Shown: piece after piece, positions 1 to 14,255 of the stretch
How the letters are laid out: each line of letters opens with the position of its first letter
How positions within the stretch are numbered: the first letter of the stretch is position 1
Origin: Homalodisca vitripennis
Lineage: Eukaryota > Arthropoda > Insecta > Hemiptera > Cicadellidae
Reading direction: 5' to 3'
Length of the DNA stretch: 64,000 bases
Assembly: GCF_021130785.1 (NCBI RefSeq)
Contig: NW_025778828.1
Location: forward strand, 1 to 64,000
Notes under the pieces: model-generated
Databases searched by the model: none
The model's input: the letters and a program-made list of their open reading frames with translations, nothing else
Told to the model about the DNA's origin: nothing
Program-made: the position numbers and the translations under genes

Positions 1-1600
1 TGCAAAAACTAATACACCCATTAAAACAAGGAGACAGTGTTGTAAAATTTTATGTCCACGATTCAGATTTATTTACTGTTCTCCATGAAGCTCATGTAGC
101 TATTGGTCATGGTGGAAGAGATCGGGCGAAATGTTAAAGAGCTAGATATTAAGTACAAAAATGATTACACATCATGATGTTGAGCTATATATTAGTTTGT
201 GTGTGAGCCATGTCAGAAGAGAAACAAAAGGGTTCGAAAAGAGGAGTGGTAGTAAAGCCCCTGATTTCATTCAGAATTTAATTCTCGTTGTCAAGTAGAT
301 TTAATTGATTTCCAATCACAGCCCGACAGGGAGTTTAAGTTCATAATGGTCTATCAGGATCATTTGACAAAATTTGTGATTCTTAAGCCTCTCAAAACTA
401 AAACCGCCGAGGAAGTAGCATATCACCTAGTTGATATTTTTACTCTCATTGGAGCAACCAAGTATATTGCAGTCAGACAATGGAAGGGAGTTTGCAAAAC
501 AAAAATAGTTTACAATTTAAAAGATTATTGGCCTACGTTAAAAATCGTTCATGGCAAACCACGTCATTCTCAAAGTCAGGGTAGTGTAGAACGTGCAAAC
601 CAAGATATTGAAAACATGATTTCGACTTTGGATGCAAGATGAAAAAACTGACCGTTGGAGTGAGGGATTGAGATTTGTGCAACTTATGAAAAATAGAGCT
701 TTACATTCAGGAATCAAAAGAACGCCCTATGAGGCTCTCTTCGGCTGTAAAGTAAAGGTCGGTCTTACAAACATCTTCTCTGCCTCGAGACATTTTGGAT
801 TCCATTAAGAGCGAAGAAGATTTGGAAAGAGTGGTTAATAACATGCACACAACAGAAACACAAACAATGTCAAGTCTAGAACCTCCACTCCAAACCAATC
901 ATAACACTTCAGAAGTTAATGAGGCAACCGTTGATGTCTCGGTCAGTTCTAGCCTTCTACAAATGTGTAGCGTTTGTTTGCAGCAAACTAATGAGAAACA
1001 AAACTGCACAAAATGTTTAGCGGACATACATATTTCATGTGGCCAATTCAATTCAGGGGTGTGATGATACTGAAAAAACCCTGTTGTGTGTCTCTTGTTT
1101 TAATTCGGAAAATATTGATAAAGAGAGGAAAAGGTCAAAAGCTTGTCTTGAAAAACAAGCTAAGAAAATGAAAGCTAATTTCCGATAAAAAGTTTCCCCC
1201 CGTCACCAAAGGAGTCACTGTTCGTGTTCCAAATTCCCTGACGTTGACAAAAGGAAGAGGTGACTTGAGAAATATTCTGGCCAGTGGTCCATGGATACGA
1301 CAGAAGATGGGGTTTTTACAAATTAGGGACCGCCAACGGAGTTTTGAAACAATTGTACGCAAGGTCACAGTTTACAGTTTGCCAAAAAAGCCTAGTTCGA
1401 GTAGAAGACGTGCCTGATCAAGAAACAGGACTTCGTACCGTAGCAAACAGCTCAGTCAAACAGGAAGCGGCCAAGGATTTGTGAGATGCACTTGCAAAAC
1501 TAAATGTCAAACCAAACAATGTGCTTGTGTTAAAAAACAATCGAAAATGCAACTCGAAGTGCCATAGTTCTCTTTCCTGCTGTAACAAGTTAATTTCTTA
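1..1600 (+). pseudogene. Ginger2/KRBA2-like integrase transposon relic
   Basis: Broken coding DNA of an integrase-type (DDE) transposon; the left end is cut by the window. In order across several frames: an HH..CC-type zinc-binding region (about 80-215, with HEAH and CEPCQ), an rve integrase core (about 290-640, with VDLIDF, YQDHLTKF and SQGSVERANQD), a stretch like the post-core region (to about 830), a cysteine-rich PHD-like piece (about 963-1050, CSVC and CTKC), and a Cys-rich tail (about 1480-1585, with CTCKTKCQTKQCACVK). The integrase plus Cys-rich C terminus is the layout of Ginger2 elements and of the KRBA2-like proteins derived from them. Stops and frame changes at about 136, 480-490, 640, 1060 and 1190 show it cannot make a full transposase. 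Family assignment is by recognition; a Gypsy-type origin is less likely because no RT or protease is seen. Confidence 0.68.
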
Positions 1601-1704
1601 AATTAATATTTTCACTTTTAAATTTTACTCTAGTAAAATATGAGGATTTTCAGATCCTATGTTTTAATACATTTCATGTTTGTTATTTGCAATAAACAAT
1701 TTTT

Positions 1705-1900
1705 AACAATGTTGTTCATTTTATACTTTGCCTGCAAAACTTTCGACATTCTATATAATGCCTAGGCATTATACACAATGCCTAGGCAAAGTTTGTTACA
1801 ATTGTTAAGAAATGAGTTTTATTTCATACTTTGCCTGGATTCACTCGGCAATGTATACAATGCCTAGGTATTCCATACAATGCCTGAATTGTACACATTG
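1705..1900. repeat. Short tandem and palindromic repeats downstream of the Ginger-like relic
   Basis: The perfect 10-bp palindrome TGCCTAGGCA occurs at 1759-1768 and 1779-1788, with a near copy (TGCCTAGGTA) at 1861-1870. The phrase ACTTTGCCTG recurs at about 1722 and 1838, giving a rough tandem period of 115 bp. The position just beyond the Cys-rich end of the transposase relic suggests subterminal repeats of that element, but no matching opposite terminus is inside the window. Confidence 0.5.
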
Positions 1901-1905
1901 CCGGT

Positions 1906-1908
<3 letters not shown>

Positions 1909-1939
<31 letters not shown>
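1909..1939. repeat. (AT)n microsatellite
   Basis: About 15 uninterrupted AT dinucleotides. Confidence 0.95.
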
Positions 1940-1944
<5 letters not shown>

Positions 1945-4600
1945 ACTTACTAATTACTAATAACCACATACTAAAAAACTTTGGAATAGTTTGTCTTTAT
2001 TCTTTTATTTAGTGGCTAACAAAATGTACAGAAAATGCCAGGCTTAACATCAAAAGATTATTTATGTATCAAGTTATATGAAATAAACATGATATAATAT
2101 CATGTTTTTATTACGAAAGTAAAGGGAAATTCAATGATGTTCACGATTTATGTGTTGTTATTTTTCCTAGGCTATTTACAATTCTATGATAACAACGATA
2201 TATTGCACGAATATTTTTGAGATTTTAAGTGAAGAATATGTAATTGCAACCAATTTCAAGGTTAGAAATACATTTGTTTATATTTAATAGCAATATAATT
2301 TATAGTCATGTAAATCCACATGTTATAAACTATAGATAAATGATTTAAAATATTGAATAGTTATCGTACGATTAAAAAATAGCACATTATATTATATACC
2401 TATCTTATAAATGTAAAAAAATAGGTTAATCGTTTAGTGAGTTTAAGTCCAGTGATGTTTAGATCACTGTGTATGCTATATAGTAATGTAGAAAGATGAC
2501 TGCAATAAAATGTGTACTGCAAAATGTGGGTGCACCAAAATGAAAATGGTCCAGCTTGTGGGCTGGACAGGAAACAAGCTGTAAACAAAGAGAACAAGTA
2601 AACAAGAGGGATCGCAAGTAAACACAAGAGGTTGCTCACTGTCGGCAGTCAGGCCTCGTACACCGGCTTTCAGCTGTACATTGCTTGTGTTGGTGTAGCA
2701 AAGAGCTTTGTCTTAGTAATTAGCACAAGGAAATTTTAAGGAGGGGAAAATACCGTGTAAAAACATTATTAATTAGTAATAGTTAGCCTTTTTAATAATT
2801 AATATAACTTTAATATTTTAGTAAACTTCATTTATACTAATATAAACTTCTAGAATACTTCATTTATATGAATTTAAGCTTTTAGTTAACTTAATTGATG
2901 CGAATTTAAACTTTAACTAGATTTCATTTATACAAATCTAAACTTTGTAGTAAAACTACTAAGTTGTGGATAGTTTTGGGATACTTATAAAAAGCTTACA
3001 AGACATTTCTGAACAGTGTGGAAAATTCCATAAAATGAAAATGTTTATCTAATTGACGGCAAAATATCTGTTTCAGTTTTGGTAATAATTACATTTAAAA
3101 ATTAGTTATTTAAGAAATTTTTTAATATACCTTGTATTATGAATAAATATTTTCGTAGAATGTGAAAAGTTTCATTATAAATCAAAGTAGTATTTTAATT
3201 TTAACTTCTGTTAATTTATAGCAGTTATAAATAAATGTTTTATCAATGTAATTGAGAACTTAGAGTGATACAAAAATTCTATAGCACATTTTATGTACAA
3301 CCTTAATAGCTAAAATTTCCGTTTTCAACTTTACAAGATCGTATGAAGAATAAAAATATTAATGAAATAAATGTAAAAATGAAAACTGTTAACAATCATT
3401 CTCTAATTTTGTTTTATTTTGTAACTTGCCACTAATTTGAAATCATTAATACCCAAACACACTACACATATATGTGAGTATCTAATTAAGTACTAATTAA
3501 AGGATCTATAAAAATCAGTTTAAGATCGACCTAATGAACTGAAAGCGTGGATACTGATAGAGTTCTTCGTTAGACTAAGAGGGACCTAGTTTGAAGTCAC
3601 TAGAACCGTCCTATCAGGTTCAAATACACATAATTACTCATAGCAGTTCTGATCTCTACCTGCCTCTTATTGCTAGGAATCACGTGGTTCCGTTTCATAA
3701 CGTCATGACATTTTGCAAGCAGCTCCATTTCTATATTTGAAACATCGATTTTGATTATGTTGAATGTCAGATCCTTGAGATTTGGCTGAGCGTTAGCGAA
3801 AATGTTTTAAATTGATGTCGTGTGTTTTTACTAAAGCGGACAAAATAATCTCTTTCAAAAATGTGTACACTTATGTGACATTTCACCATGTGACATAATA
3901 GTAACATATGCTGCCTACCAAAATATTTTATAGGCTTGAACACTTTCATGCAACGTCAGTAGAGCATGTTAAATGGCACCTAAGTGTTGTTTAAAGAAAA
4001 TATTGACATGGTCTAATGGGATTAATTTTAATAAATGAATTTAAAATTATAATCCGCCATTGAAAATGGTATACCTTAGACTACTTATTTAAATAGAAAT
4101 TTGAGACTTTAAATAATAGTAATACCCTAAATTTTACCCTAAAATAAAGTATTTATATTGTTTTTAATAGTTGGAGGAATAATAATTTTTTTTAATAAAC
4201 CAAATGTTAATTCAACACGCGATTTATTTATTTGAAACCAGGACCAGAAAGTTATTTTTCTTAAAATAAATGAAGTTTTGTTTCTGTCATAGATACATGT
4301 GGGGTTTTACGGCATACCTCAAAGAAAAAGAGCAGATTTATAACATTTACACTACACTGCTGGTAGGACTGCTGAAAGAATTCCTACAAAAATTTAAATT
4401 TGTACTATCATTATTTAAATTGTGTTTCTGTCTTAATCTGTTAGTTAACCTTGTTTCTCAAATTTTTTGAATTACCAAATCAGGTGTAACTATTTCTGTC
4501 CACACCACTTAAGCCCAAAGCATTAAGGGACATACAAGGGCATAGTTTATCAGTGTCGCTATAAACGACAGCAACGAGATGTTTACTAGAATAGGTTGCT
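1940..4600. other. AT-rich DNA, no gene seen
   Basis: Stops are dense in all frames and short reading frames here (for example around 2400-2639 and 3767-3949) have biased, low-complexity translations with no recognised domain. No exon with convincing splice sites was found. Confidence 0.6.
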
Positions 4601-4602
4601 TG

Positions 4603-4735
4603 CATCGCTCGTTACAGGGTTTCTGTTGACAGTACCTCAACAGCAGCTGGTTGTAATCACCGGTTATACACCCCTCTCTCACTTCTGTCCGCTTGGGTTC
4701 TCTGATCAGACCCATTTCACTAGTATTGCTTTTAT
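4603..4735 (+). repeat. Dispersed repeat, copy A
   Basis: A relatively GC-rich island that matches 12930-13070 in the same orientation. Shared core words include TGACAGTA, TCAACA, CAGCTGGTT and TAATCAC in the same order and spacing. It looks like two diverged members of one dispersed family, probably a non-autonomous mobile element. No termini were defined. Confidence 0.5.
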
Positions 4736-6746
4736 TCATAACGAAATACGTTTACAAAAGCTCACATAGCCAGAAACATTTCGTGGATTTGTAAAGGATT
4801 ACGACTTATTACGAAATAATTATTTCCCTACAAAATTAGGTATTTAATTCAGTATTGTTTTTGAACTAAAAAAATGTTTTTTTTAAATTTATAATTGTAG
4901 TATGGCACTCATTTTAACCTTCAATACGTTATACAAATTTATTTTAACGAAATATCGACACAAAGGAATAAGGTGATTATAGTTAAAGTCATAATTTTTA
5001 GTAGAGCCATTAAAAGAATAGCATAATTATTAAATTGACAAGGTGCATATACATCTTGATACAGAATGGATATAGTCAGTAGGCAAAATCCAATGCTAAT
5101 AGATATTTTATGTATACAGTAGTGTAATAATATTTGAAATCATATCAGATTTTTTAATTTTAAACATAAATAACGTGCTAAAATAATTCATTTCCATTAT
5201 TAAATGTGTTCACATGTTAATACGCAGGAGTATATTTTTCATCATTTCTTATTTTCTTTTACGTTTTGTAATTTTTTTCTCTTATTCCTAAAGATGTTAT
5301 GTCCAATAACTAATTATATGAATTGGAAATAAGTAATGAACAGGTAATCATTCATTTATATGCAGGCAGAGACATTGAAATGTATTAGTATTATTAAATT
5401 AAGTTTCATACTTTTATTATCAATATTTAATTATTAAAAAATTTTCAATATAAATTTTATTTCTGCAAGGCGTTACAAAATCGAATATACTATCATCAGG
5501 AAACTTCACAAATGAAAATTTTTTTTCATTTATCTAAAAAAATAAGTATGAAAATAAAATATAGTAAAAGGTTTAGACGTACGGTTAGCCTGTTTAAAAT
5601 ATTTAAACAGAGCTACGTTTTAATTTTTTTATAAATTGTGATGAAAGTAGAATTTAATTTTGAATAGGTCCGTCTTCATTATGGATACGTTTTTCTCGAT
5701 TTTGTAACATAAAGCATTAAAGTGTCTTGTGTTTGAATTTATTATAATAATCGTAAATGTTTATCAGAGATAATGTATCCAGATTTAATACAGTGTTTCG
5801 CAATAGTAGATTTTTCAGTTTTTCTTTATTTTATATGTGCAAAGTGTTCTTTGAATCGTGTCTTGTTGGCCAATGTAAAATTATTCACAGTCATTGCTTT
5901 TAATTTCATACATTCCTGATCTGTTTTCGAATTAGTGTTTTGCTTTGGGATTTCCTAATTTTTGGGGTAGTTTTTTGTTTGTTTTGCAAGTGATAGGTTT
6001 TTTATGCTTTTTAAAAGTTTTCGTTAACTGATGTTTGTAAGTCCTCGCAGAATTAAAATTTATATTGGAAAATCTGTAATTCATGACTAGTGATAATAAA
6101 TTATGATGTTATAAATGAATGCTCCAAAGATCTTTGTTTCATACATTATTGATTACCTATCGCTTTAATTATTTATTATATTTTTTGTAATTTTAAAAAT
6201 TTGCTACATAATATTAAGTTGGTTTCTAGATATTTTTGAATATATAATAAAAACAGCCCATAACACTAGGTGTAACAGAAATGACCAAAAGAATTAATAA
6301 TTACAAAGTAATTAGCCCTTTCCATTGCTGAAGTTTGTTAACTTGTTTATCCTTGATGACCTTTCGTTTAATGTAACATTTAACCAAATGTCCATAAGGT
6401 TAATTGCCCTGCATTGAAGTAATGGTATTAGTTTTAATCCTTAAAGCCGCTATATCCCTACTCAACCATTTGCTGCATCAAGTCGGTTAATACATTAAAC
6501 TGCTACTTATATCCTGTATCTGATCAGTGTTGCTTTAAACTATTCTGTACTTTTTGTATGAAGAAACTTTTGAAGTGATTGCTTAAATATACAATACTGT
6601 ATTTATCATACATAATATGTACCTTATATTTATTTTTGTCAAACGTAATTTAATTTCAGGCGTTAATGTATGTTTTGGTAATGTTTTTTTATAACTTTGT
6701 GTAATTATAGTACAAAAATTTAAAATAAACTTAAATGTCGTACTTT

Positions 6747-6751
<5 letters not shown>
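4736..6751. other. AT-rich DNA, no gene seen
   Basis: Long A/T runs and short random frames only; no RNA gene, exon or repeat structure recognised. Confidence 0.6.

Positions 6752-6785
<34 letters not shown>
6752..6785. repeat. (AT)n microsatellite
   Basis: About 16 uninterrupted AT/TA dinucleotides. Confidence 0.95.
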
Positions 6786-6787
<2 letters not shown>

Positions 6788-8869
6788 TTTTAAAAACAGT
6801 TAGAAGAAATTATTAAAATATTGGTAGTTTATATCAATTGGTGGTAAAACATTAAAATACAAAATATATCTTCACATGAAATTTTATCTGTGTATAAATA
6901 TTACATTCTGTAAGCTTACACATTTGTATATTATTACCTTATACCATTTGTGTTGCATTTAAGAGCACCAATATGCCTGTGAACGTCCTTAATTTTTCTC
7001 TTACAACCCATTTTATTTTTATGAGAGCTATATTCGTTTATGAGATAAAGCTGTCCCCAAGCGCCATTCCAGTTGTAATTTCAGGGGGCGATTGTTTTAT
7101 CTGTAGTTTGCCTGAACCTACAGTACAACGGGGCATGTGTGGTACTGACATCAAAGGCATTGCTAGCCTAACCGCGTAACAACACGTTCACCGCCCGGCC
7201 TATTGCTACTCGGCGGGTTTAGTTTTTGGGGTCATACAGCCAACTTGTGTAGCTGAATGTTTAGCGCGCTTAAATCCACAGAACTAATAGATTTTTTCAT
7301 TTGGAAAAAGTCATATTTTAACAAAAGTCTGTTTATAGTTTTACCAACGATATAGAAAAACGTTTGATATTAAAAAAGAACAAGACCGATACTGGTTTTA
7401 ATTAATATATTTAGATTTACATATTATGCCAAAATTATACCCGTTCATAATTTTTAGCCTATAGGTTATTTAAGTCACATGATAGAAACGTATTTACCTT
7501 CACTATCCTAGTTTTGCTTATTTTACGTCCGAAGTCGGTATAAACTATAAACGATAAAGATGTTTTTCCCCACAATTCTACAATAAAAAGGTGTATTGAA
7601 ATCGCTATTTTAATTGATACATTGAACCTACTATTGTTTTGTTAAAATATGATACATCATTTAATTAATCCACACAAGTTAATACAGCTATCATAATACT
7701 TAAATGTAAAAAGATAATCAACTTCATATGTCTTGTGTTTATTTTCAACTGACTACTGCAAATTTTATAGATTTTGGAAGGAGATTTTTAAACAATATTG
7801 TTGTCACCTTGTTGGGTAACGTTATTACTGTCATGCCTTATCATTGTATAAACAGGATTGGTTTATCCTAGATGACTTCTTTGACCAAAATTACCGATAT
7901 TAATATATTTCATATAGAAAACTATTATTTCAATTGTTTTGTGTGTCAGCAAGGTCAGTAACTTTATATGCTACTCGAATTACGATTACAGTTATGTTAT
8001 CTAAAACCTAATCACAGGCGGATTCCTAAACTGTTATAAATTTGAAAAATCATTAGGTGTCTTAGTGTGGTAAACAAAAATGAGCACTAAGTTTAAACAA
8101 TCTTGTTCAAGCATTGCTCGAGATACAGTGCTATAATCAGAACCACAGGCAAAAATTTAAGATCATTCTGAGCTGGAGAATTCAATTAAGTTCATCCAAA
8201 ACTATGTAACTACTTTGTAAAAATTGTTATCAAAACAACAAGAGACTATTTATGCGAGCATTTTCTTTTTCACTCTCCCTGATTGATTCGCTACCCTTGG
8301 TAATCCATATAACTTGCACACGATAGGTCGATATTTTAAATTTGAAATGTTAATGAACACCTAAAAATTAGGTGGAAGTATTATTATAAGTGTTGCACTT
8401 CTTACATAAACGAATAGCTACTTGGTCGATGGCCTATATCCACCCAAACACACATCATCTAAAGAGCTCTATACATCTAAAGAGTTTTCAATGAGCTCAT
8501 TAATGATGTAAAATAACAAAAATAAGTTTTTTTCAGGTGCTGCTGGTTAATGTAAGGTAAACTATAATTACTATCTACCTCAATGTAGTCATAGTACACC
8601 AACAGTATCACAGAATCCCAAACGCTGGAACATTAGGATTTTATTGGTTGCGAGTTAAGAACCGCATCATTAGGGGAATTGAACCTGGTGAATTAACCTT
8701 ATGAGGTTTAAGTTAAACGCGGCGCTCATCGAAGTTCCATTAACGTAATAATCAAACTGTAGCGGACCTATTCCCTTTGCCTAATCAATACAACCAAAGG
8801 AATTACAAAATTCGCTTATATAATTTACACTTTTTGGTTATCAATGGGATTAAGATTAAAATATAACAT

Positions 8870-8875
<6 letters not shown>
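6786..8875. other. AT-rich DNA, no gene seen
   Basis: Contains a slightly GC-richer island at about 7060-7270 with no recognisable coding. A phrase in it (TGACATCAAAGGCATTG, about 7145-7161) recurs inverted at about 15014-15030, so the island may belong to a diverged dispersed repeat. Confidence 0.5.

Positions 8876-8938
<63 letters not shown>
8876..8938. repeat. (AT)n microsatellite, long
   Basis: About 30 AT dinucleotides, followed to about 9030 by impure AT/GT repeats. Reading frames that cross it are low-complexity Ile/Tyr repeats and are not genes. Confidence 0.95.
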
Positions 8939-8941
<3 letters not shown>

Positions 8942-11900
8942 CATAAAATATACATACATGTATATAATATAATATTATAATATATATAAAAATTATATAT
9001 ATATATGTGTGTGTGTATATATATTTTGAATTTAATATAATAATTTTTATAGTTAACTCGTAAATGTCTCCAGGTAATGTAATTAAAACAATTTTTGTGA
9101 CCATACAAAACATTTTGTGATTTTAAAAATTTAACAAGTACAATTTTAACTGAAAATTTGGAATCTATGATCGATAATTATTTATATTGCTGAAAGATTG
9201 TTAATCTTGTATTATTGGCATAATTATCATTTATATATATAGCTAATAATTAAAACCGATGTTACAAGTTGCTCAACTGTGCCAGTTAATTATAATTAAC
9301 CTTAAGGTCCCCAGTCATTCCTACCATGTGGAGCTTATATACATCTTACCATCCCTTCGGGGATTCATTGGGCGTCCCTGCTTGAAGGTCCATCTCATGT
9401 GCTTATTGCAGTGGGCGACCTTGTTAATTTCCAAATATAGAATCACTTGTCTCAAAAACATACAGGGATTTTTAGCCATATTAACCCATTGACAAATCCT
9501 GAAAAATAGTTTTTTATATTCACTACAATTGCTGTGTTATTAAGTTAAGCATTGGGTACAGAGAAGAAATATCGTTGTGAAAATGAAAAAAATATAGGTC
9601 CACACATAAACTGTTCAAACTGAATTCAAATTATTTTAATAAAATGTTTATTTCTAAATTGTGTATTGATGTTTGAGTATAATACCAGGTTAATTATTAC
9701 GATTTTGTCATTAAGGATTAAACAGTATAAAAGTAAATATATATAAATATAAAACCCTGATTAATTTGTAAGTTAGCTTCTCTATTGCATGAAAAACAAA
9801 AATTTCCACCAGCGGATGAATATTAAAGTATAATTGAAGAATTGTATCACAAATTATATTTCAATGGAGTATAAATTGAAAATATTATAACACAAATAAA
9901 CTATTTTGCATTGTTTCAAATCTGTATTTTTATCTTGTTCGATAAGTATACTATTGTAACATTAATGATCACCTTTCGTTTGATTTCAATTACTGGCAGA
10001 GTAAAAAACAAATTAATTAGAAAAAGTCAAAATCTATTAAATTAAGTTCTCACGGCCTTGAAATACGAATGTTTAAAAAAAATTTCACGTTTTTAACAGA
10101 CGACACGAATGAATGATATATCATCTAGTGGTGTTTCTCGACCAAACATTGTTGGATATGTTGTACTTTGGTCCTCAAAGGGTATAAATGTCTCAACCAT
10201 GTTGGATAGTAACATTTTAGCCATGGGGGATTGTAGAATAGGTTTTATAATGAGTTTATGATCAATTCTTTCATTAATGTTAAAAAATATCTCACGACCC
10301 TTGAGGAAGTTGTAGAGAGATGGACAGTGGATTTTTTATTTAAAATACTGATATCAGACCCTACCAGTGGTACGGCCACAAAATAAGTACATACATTGAA
10401 AAGAGCAAACATAGGGCTGCCCGTTATTTATGAATACTGTTATGTAGGCCCACGTTTGCATGTCATTATTACTATTACTATACAGTTACAACAGAAGTTG
10501 TCCTCATAAAACAGTTATAAAACCATAAATTGCAACAGTGATTTAACCTAATTTAATTTAGTCCACACTGATGGTTTATCGACCAGACTATGGCTTTACG
10601 AATATATTGATGTCCAGGCATTACGACGGAGTACGGCGGCTACTTTCGCATAACGACCAAGTGGGAACGACGCCGTAAATTATAAAAAGCTAGCCTAGGC
10701 GTTCTCGCCACACCGGTGAAGCTATATTTTATAGAACGCATTTGAATATTTTATACTTTCCCACAATATGTATGTAATGATACGAATTGTACATTAAAAC
10801 TTAAGCAAATTGTTAGGTTTCGTAAAAATAAATTATCTTTCGTCTGAATTTTACAGTATCAACTAATTCAGACTTTTTTTCTATGGAAATCAATTACATT
10901 AATAGCCCCAAACTCAATCCCTCCTTTCACCCTTACGTAAATCAAATTAGTTTTATGTTTTAAAAAATTTAGTTTTATATCTAAACCAAAAAATATTTCG
11001 TAATATTATTTAGAAAACTTAATTAAAGGGGTTCGCGCCCCTGAGGCTACTATGCATGTTCGATGAACTATGATAGATGGGTAGGGTAGAAGTGATAGCT
11101 GCATGAGATGCTGTCAATTTATAATCCTCTTTAATAAAAAAATCTACGATTATAGCATATTATATAGCACCTATTGAGGATATGATTTAGTGTAAGAGAT
11201 GTCACATACGACTATGAGATGTTTCTTCTCGTTGTAGTCCTAAAGTGGATGTAATTGACTACAAAATCTCATTTTTAGGCACAGACTGTTATCAGTTGGA
11301 GGTGCAATCTTATTATTTTTTATTCTTAAGTATAATTTAAATGCAATGAGAGTACATAGGACTCCATTTATTACACAGAACCATTATGAATAGAAAGTAT
11401 ATCAGATACAGCTATAAAGAACGAGTCATAGAAAATAGTTCGAAAATGAATTTTCTAGTAACATTAGTAATTGTATCACTTATACATTTTTAGGTATTTA
11501 ACTAGCAAGTGAACACCTACTATAACATTTCGTTTCTGACATAAGTTTCTGATATAAATTGCCCCTATTTCCGGCATAAGAGAGGTTAATCTGGTAGACC
11601 GTAATTGGTTTTCGCCTCAACAAACCTTGCGTGACTTGCACAATAGAGACCAATAACATAATTGTCTCACAGTGTACGATAACTTGAGGCAGAAGTAGGT
11701 CAATTTAGAATTTGAAGTCCGTAAAAGATTTTGGCTTTCAATTTTTGGAGTTCTTAGAAAGCTAGGATCTACTAATGAGTTTTTAAAAAGGTTAGGCCAG
11801 CTATGTAGATTTTTTTTAGTATAATCACAACTAATGTTTTCTGGCACATGTACATGAAATAAAGTTGTGTGGTTGCAGAGGAGTCAGGTAGAGCATGTCT

Positions 11901-12925
11901 CTTTCAAGTTCAGGGTTCGGTTCTGTGGTTAGCATCACCCTTCCGAAATGTCGTTCCTACATCTTTAAAATAGCTTACTTCTACTTGCATTTCGGGCAAA
12001 GTTAAAATATTTGGCAAAGTAAAACATTATTCGCTTTATAAAATTATGTAAATTATACATTTTTGTGAAATTACATTACAAGCATATTATAATAAAAAAA
12101 GATAACGTACATGACTTGTATAAACACTAACTTTGATACAGTTGTATCGTTTGTATCTGGTAATATACCAACTGCTCTACACTTCGCTACCCTAACCGTT
12201 CTGGATTAGGAAGTGTTGGCAAATTAAGACATTCTCCCCATCCCACCAAAATTCTTTAAGGCCTAATTTTATGGTAAAACTTGAAGTTCATCTAGGATAT
12301 ATCTATTATAATCGAAATAATTACTATAGGAGGAAACGGAGTTTTGTATAAGGATCATATCCTCCCCCTCTCTCTTTCTATCTAAATTAAATATAGACGA
12401 TGGTTTTTGTAAAGGCTTTAACATGTTACTTTCTCTTGAAATACGAAATTAAATGTTGATTATTAGAATTGTGAAATTAGAACATAAAATTGTTTTGTTA
12501 ACAGTATAAAATAAACTTAATTTCCCCAACTTAACTTGAAACTTAAAATTAACTTAAACTTAAATTACTCCAATTATTTGTTACAATCCAAGGGAATAAA
12601 ATTACATCGCGAGGATATACAAGTTGATTATTATTTTATTTACAAAAGTATAAATAAATTTTAAATGAGTTATTTAATGTTTCATGGTGGATGCTTTTGG
12701 CTTGTTAAACAATAATTTAAAAGTGTTTAAGTTATTGCTTGTAAATCGTCTACAATACAATGAAATTATTTTTACCTTGCAGTATTAACTTGTAGGTATC
12801 TATTTCTTTAAACTGGACTAGTACCTGCTATATATCTCTTTAATCACGAAAAAATCACGAAATCTATGAGGAGGCCTTGCCACAGTATAAACCACGGCAC
12901 GACGCCATTTGCTATTAAGGGCGAG
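8939..12925. other. AT-rich DNA, no gene seen
   Basis: No coding exon, RNA gene or element terminus recognised. Slightly GC-richer patches at about 9300-9420 and 10600-10720 carry no recognisable protein. Confidence 0.55.
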
Positions 12926-12929
12926 CTTG

Positions 12930-13070
12930 TTCACATCGGCCGTTACTGGTTTACTGCTGACAGTAAATCAACAACAGCTGGTTATAATCACGTGACTACA
13001 TTCTCCCCTCTTCTCCTTACACTAACGCCCCCCTCCCCTTAACTTTCACAGATCTCTTAGTATTTGTTGC
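12930..13070 (+). repeat. Dispersed repeat, copy B
   Basis: Partner of the island at 4603-4735, same orientation, sharing CAGCTGGTT, TAATCAC and a following pyrimidine-rich stretch. Divergence is considerable, so the copies are old. Confidence 0.5.
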
Positions 13071-14204
13071 CAAGACTGGTCACCCACAGATGTTACGATG
13101 ATGTTCCATAATAGGTGTTCAAACTAAATCTTAATCAACCGATTTGTTATGGTCAAATTTCATTAAACGATTTGTAATTTTACTTCAGTATAGTAGATAG
13201 TATATAGATTGATTAATCTGTAACAGCCTATATTAGCCGTTTTTATACTGTAGTGCCGCGCAGTAGTTACATAAATCATGGTTATCTTATTATATTAATT
13301 TGTGCTGAAAAATACCTGGTTGCAAGAGAGAGCAATATCTCAACTAAGCCAAATAATACGTTGAGTAATATCAATTTATAAAAGAAAAAGTCTTTAGGAA
13401 TGACACATTAACAACGGCTATGGACTTTATTGAGCTACCATTTCATTTTAATCTTACCTTTCCATAAATTTCTATTCCCGAATTTTCCTCTCATATGTTC
13501 TAAAGTTCATAAAAGTATACTGAAGCAATTAATATACAAATCTCCAAGTTTTGGACAGAAGGAAAACTGTGAGGATAAACGGAAAAGCACTTTTTGGTCT
13601 TTACCAATACAACATTTTTTTTGTAATGTTGTCCTCAATATATTCAATTCATGTCAATTAGAATAGTAATTTTGTTAATAAAACTGTGTGTATTGAAAAA
13701 GCTATACCATAAAACTAGGACAAAACTAACAGCTATTCATTGATATATCCGATAACCCTCAGTTGGTTTCTCACTACATCAGCTTATTATAAAACCTTTT
13801 CACTGCCGGCGTCCGATGTTTTATATATTTTTAGGAAAATCTATGTTGAGGTATGTTTTTATACATTCAATCAACATTACATAAAAAACAGGCATAAAAC
13901 ATTGGCTTCATACAAAATTAGTTTACACATCTTTTTGGCTGTAAAATCGGCACTATTTAAAAAATCTGTTATCATGAATATCAGGCGTTAAACCCTTTTA
14001 AAAATAACTTATATGGGTATAATATCCTTAAAGGTGCATAAAACAAAAAATCCTACAGTTAATATATTAATTATACATCGCTGTACATATGTTTGTATTT
14101 TTTGTGAAATTATTAAGAAAAAGAGTAATCCTAATAAAATGAAAAAAATAAAAATAATTCAAAGTACGATATAGGTCTATAGAATTTTGTTTTAATGTTT
14201 CGTT

Positions 14205-14208
<4 letters not shown>
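13071..14208. other. AT-rich DNA, no gene seen
   Basis: Two frames of about 80 codons (13430-13666, 13740-13991) are Phe/Ile/Lys-rich translations of AT-rich DNA without domain or splice context. Confidence 0.55.

Positions 14209-14252
<44 letters not shown>
14209..14252. repeat. (AT)n microsatellite
   Basis: About 22 uninterrupted TA dinucleotides. Confidence 0.95.

Positions 14253-14255
<3 letters not shown>

Noticed and set aside
8856..9113. Two overlapping minus-strand frames of about 80 codons
   Set aside because: Ile/Tyr repeats from the (AT)n microsatellite.
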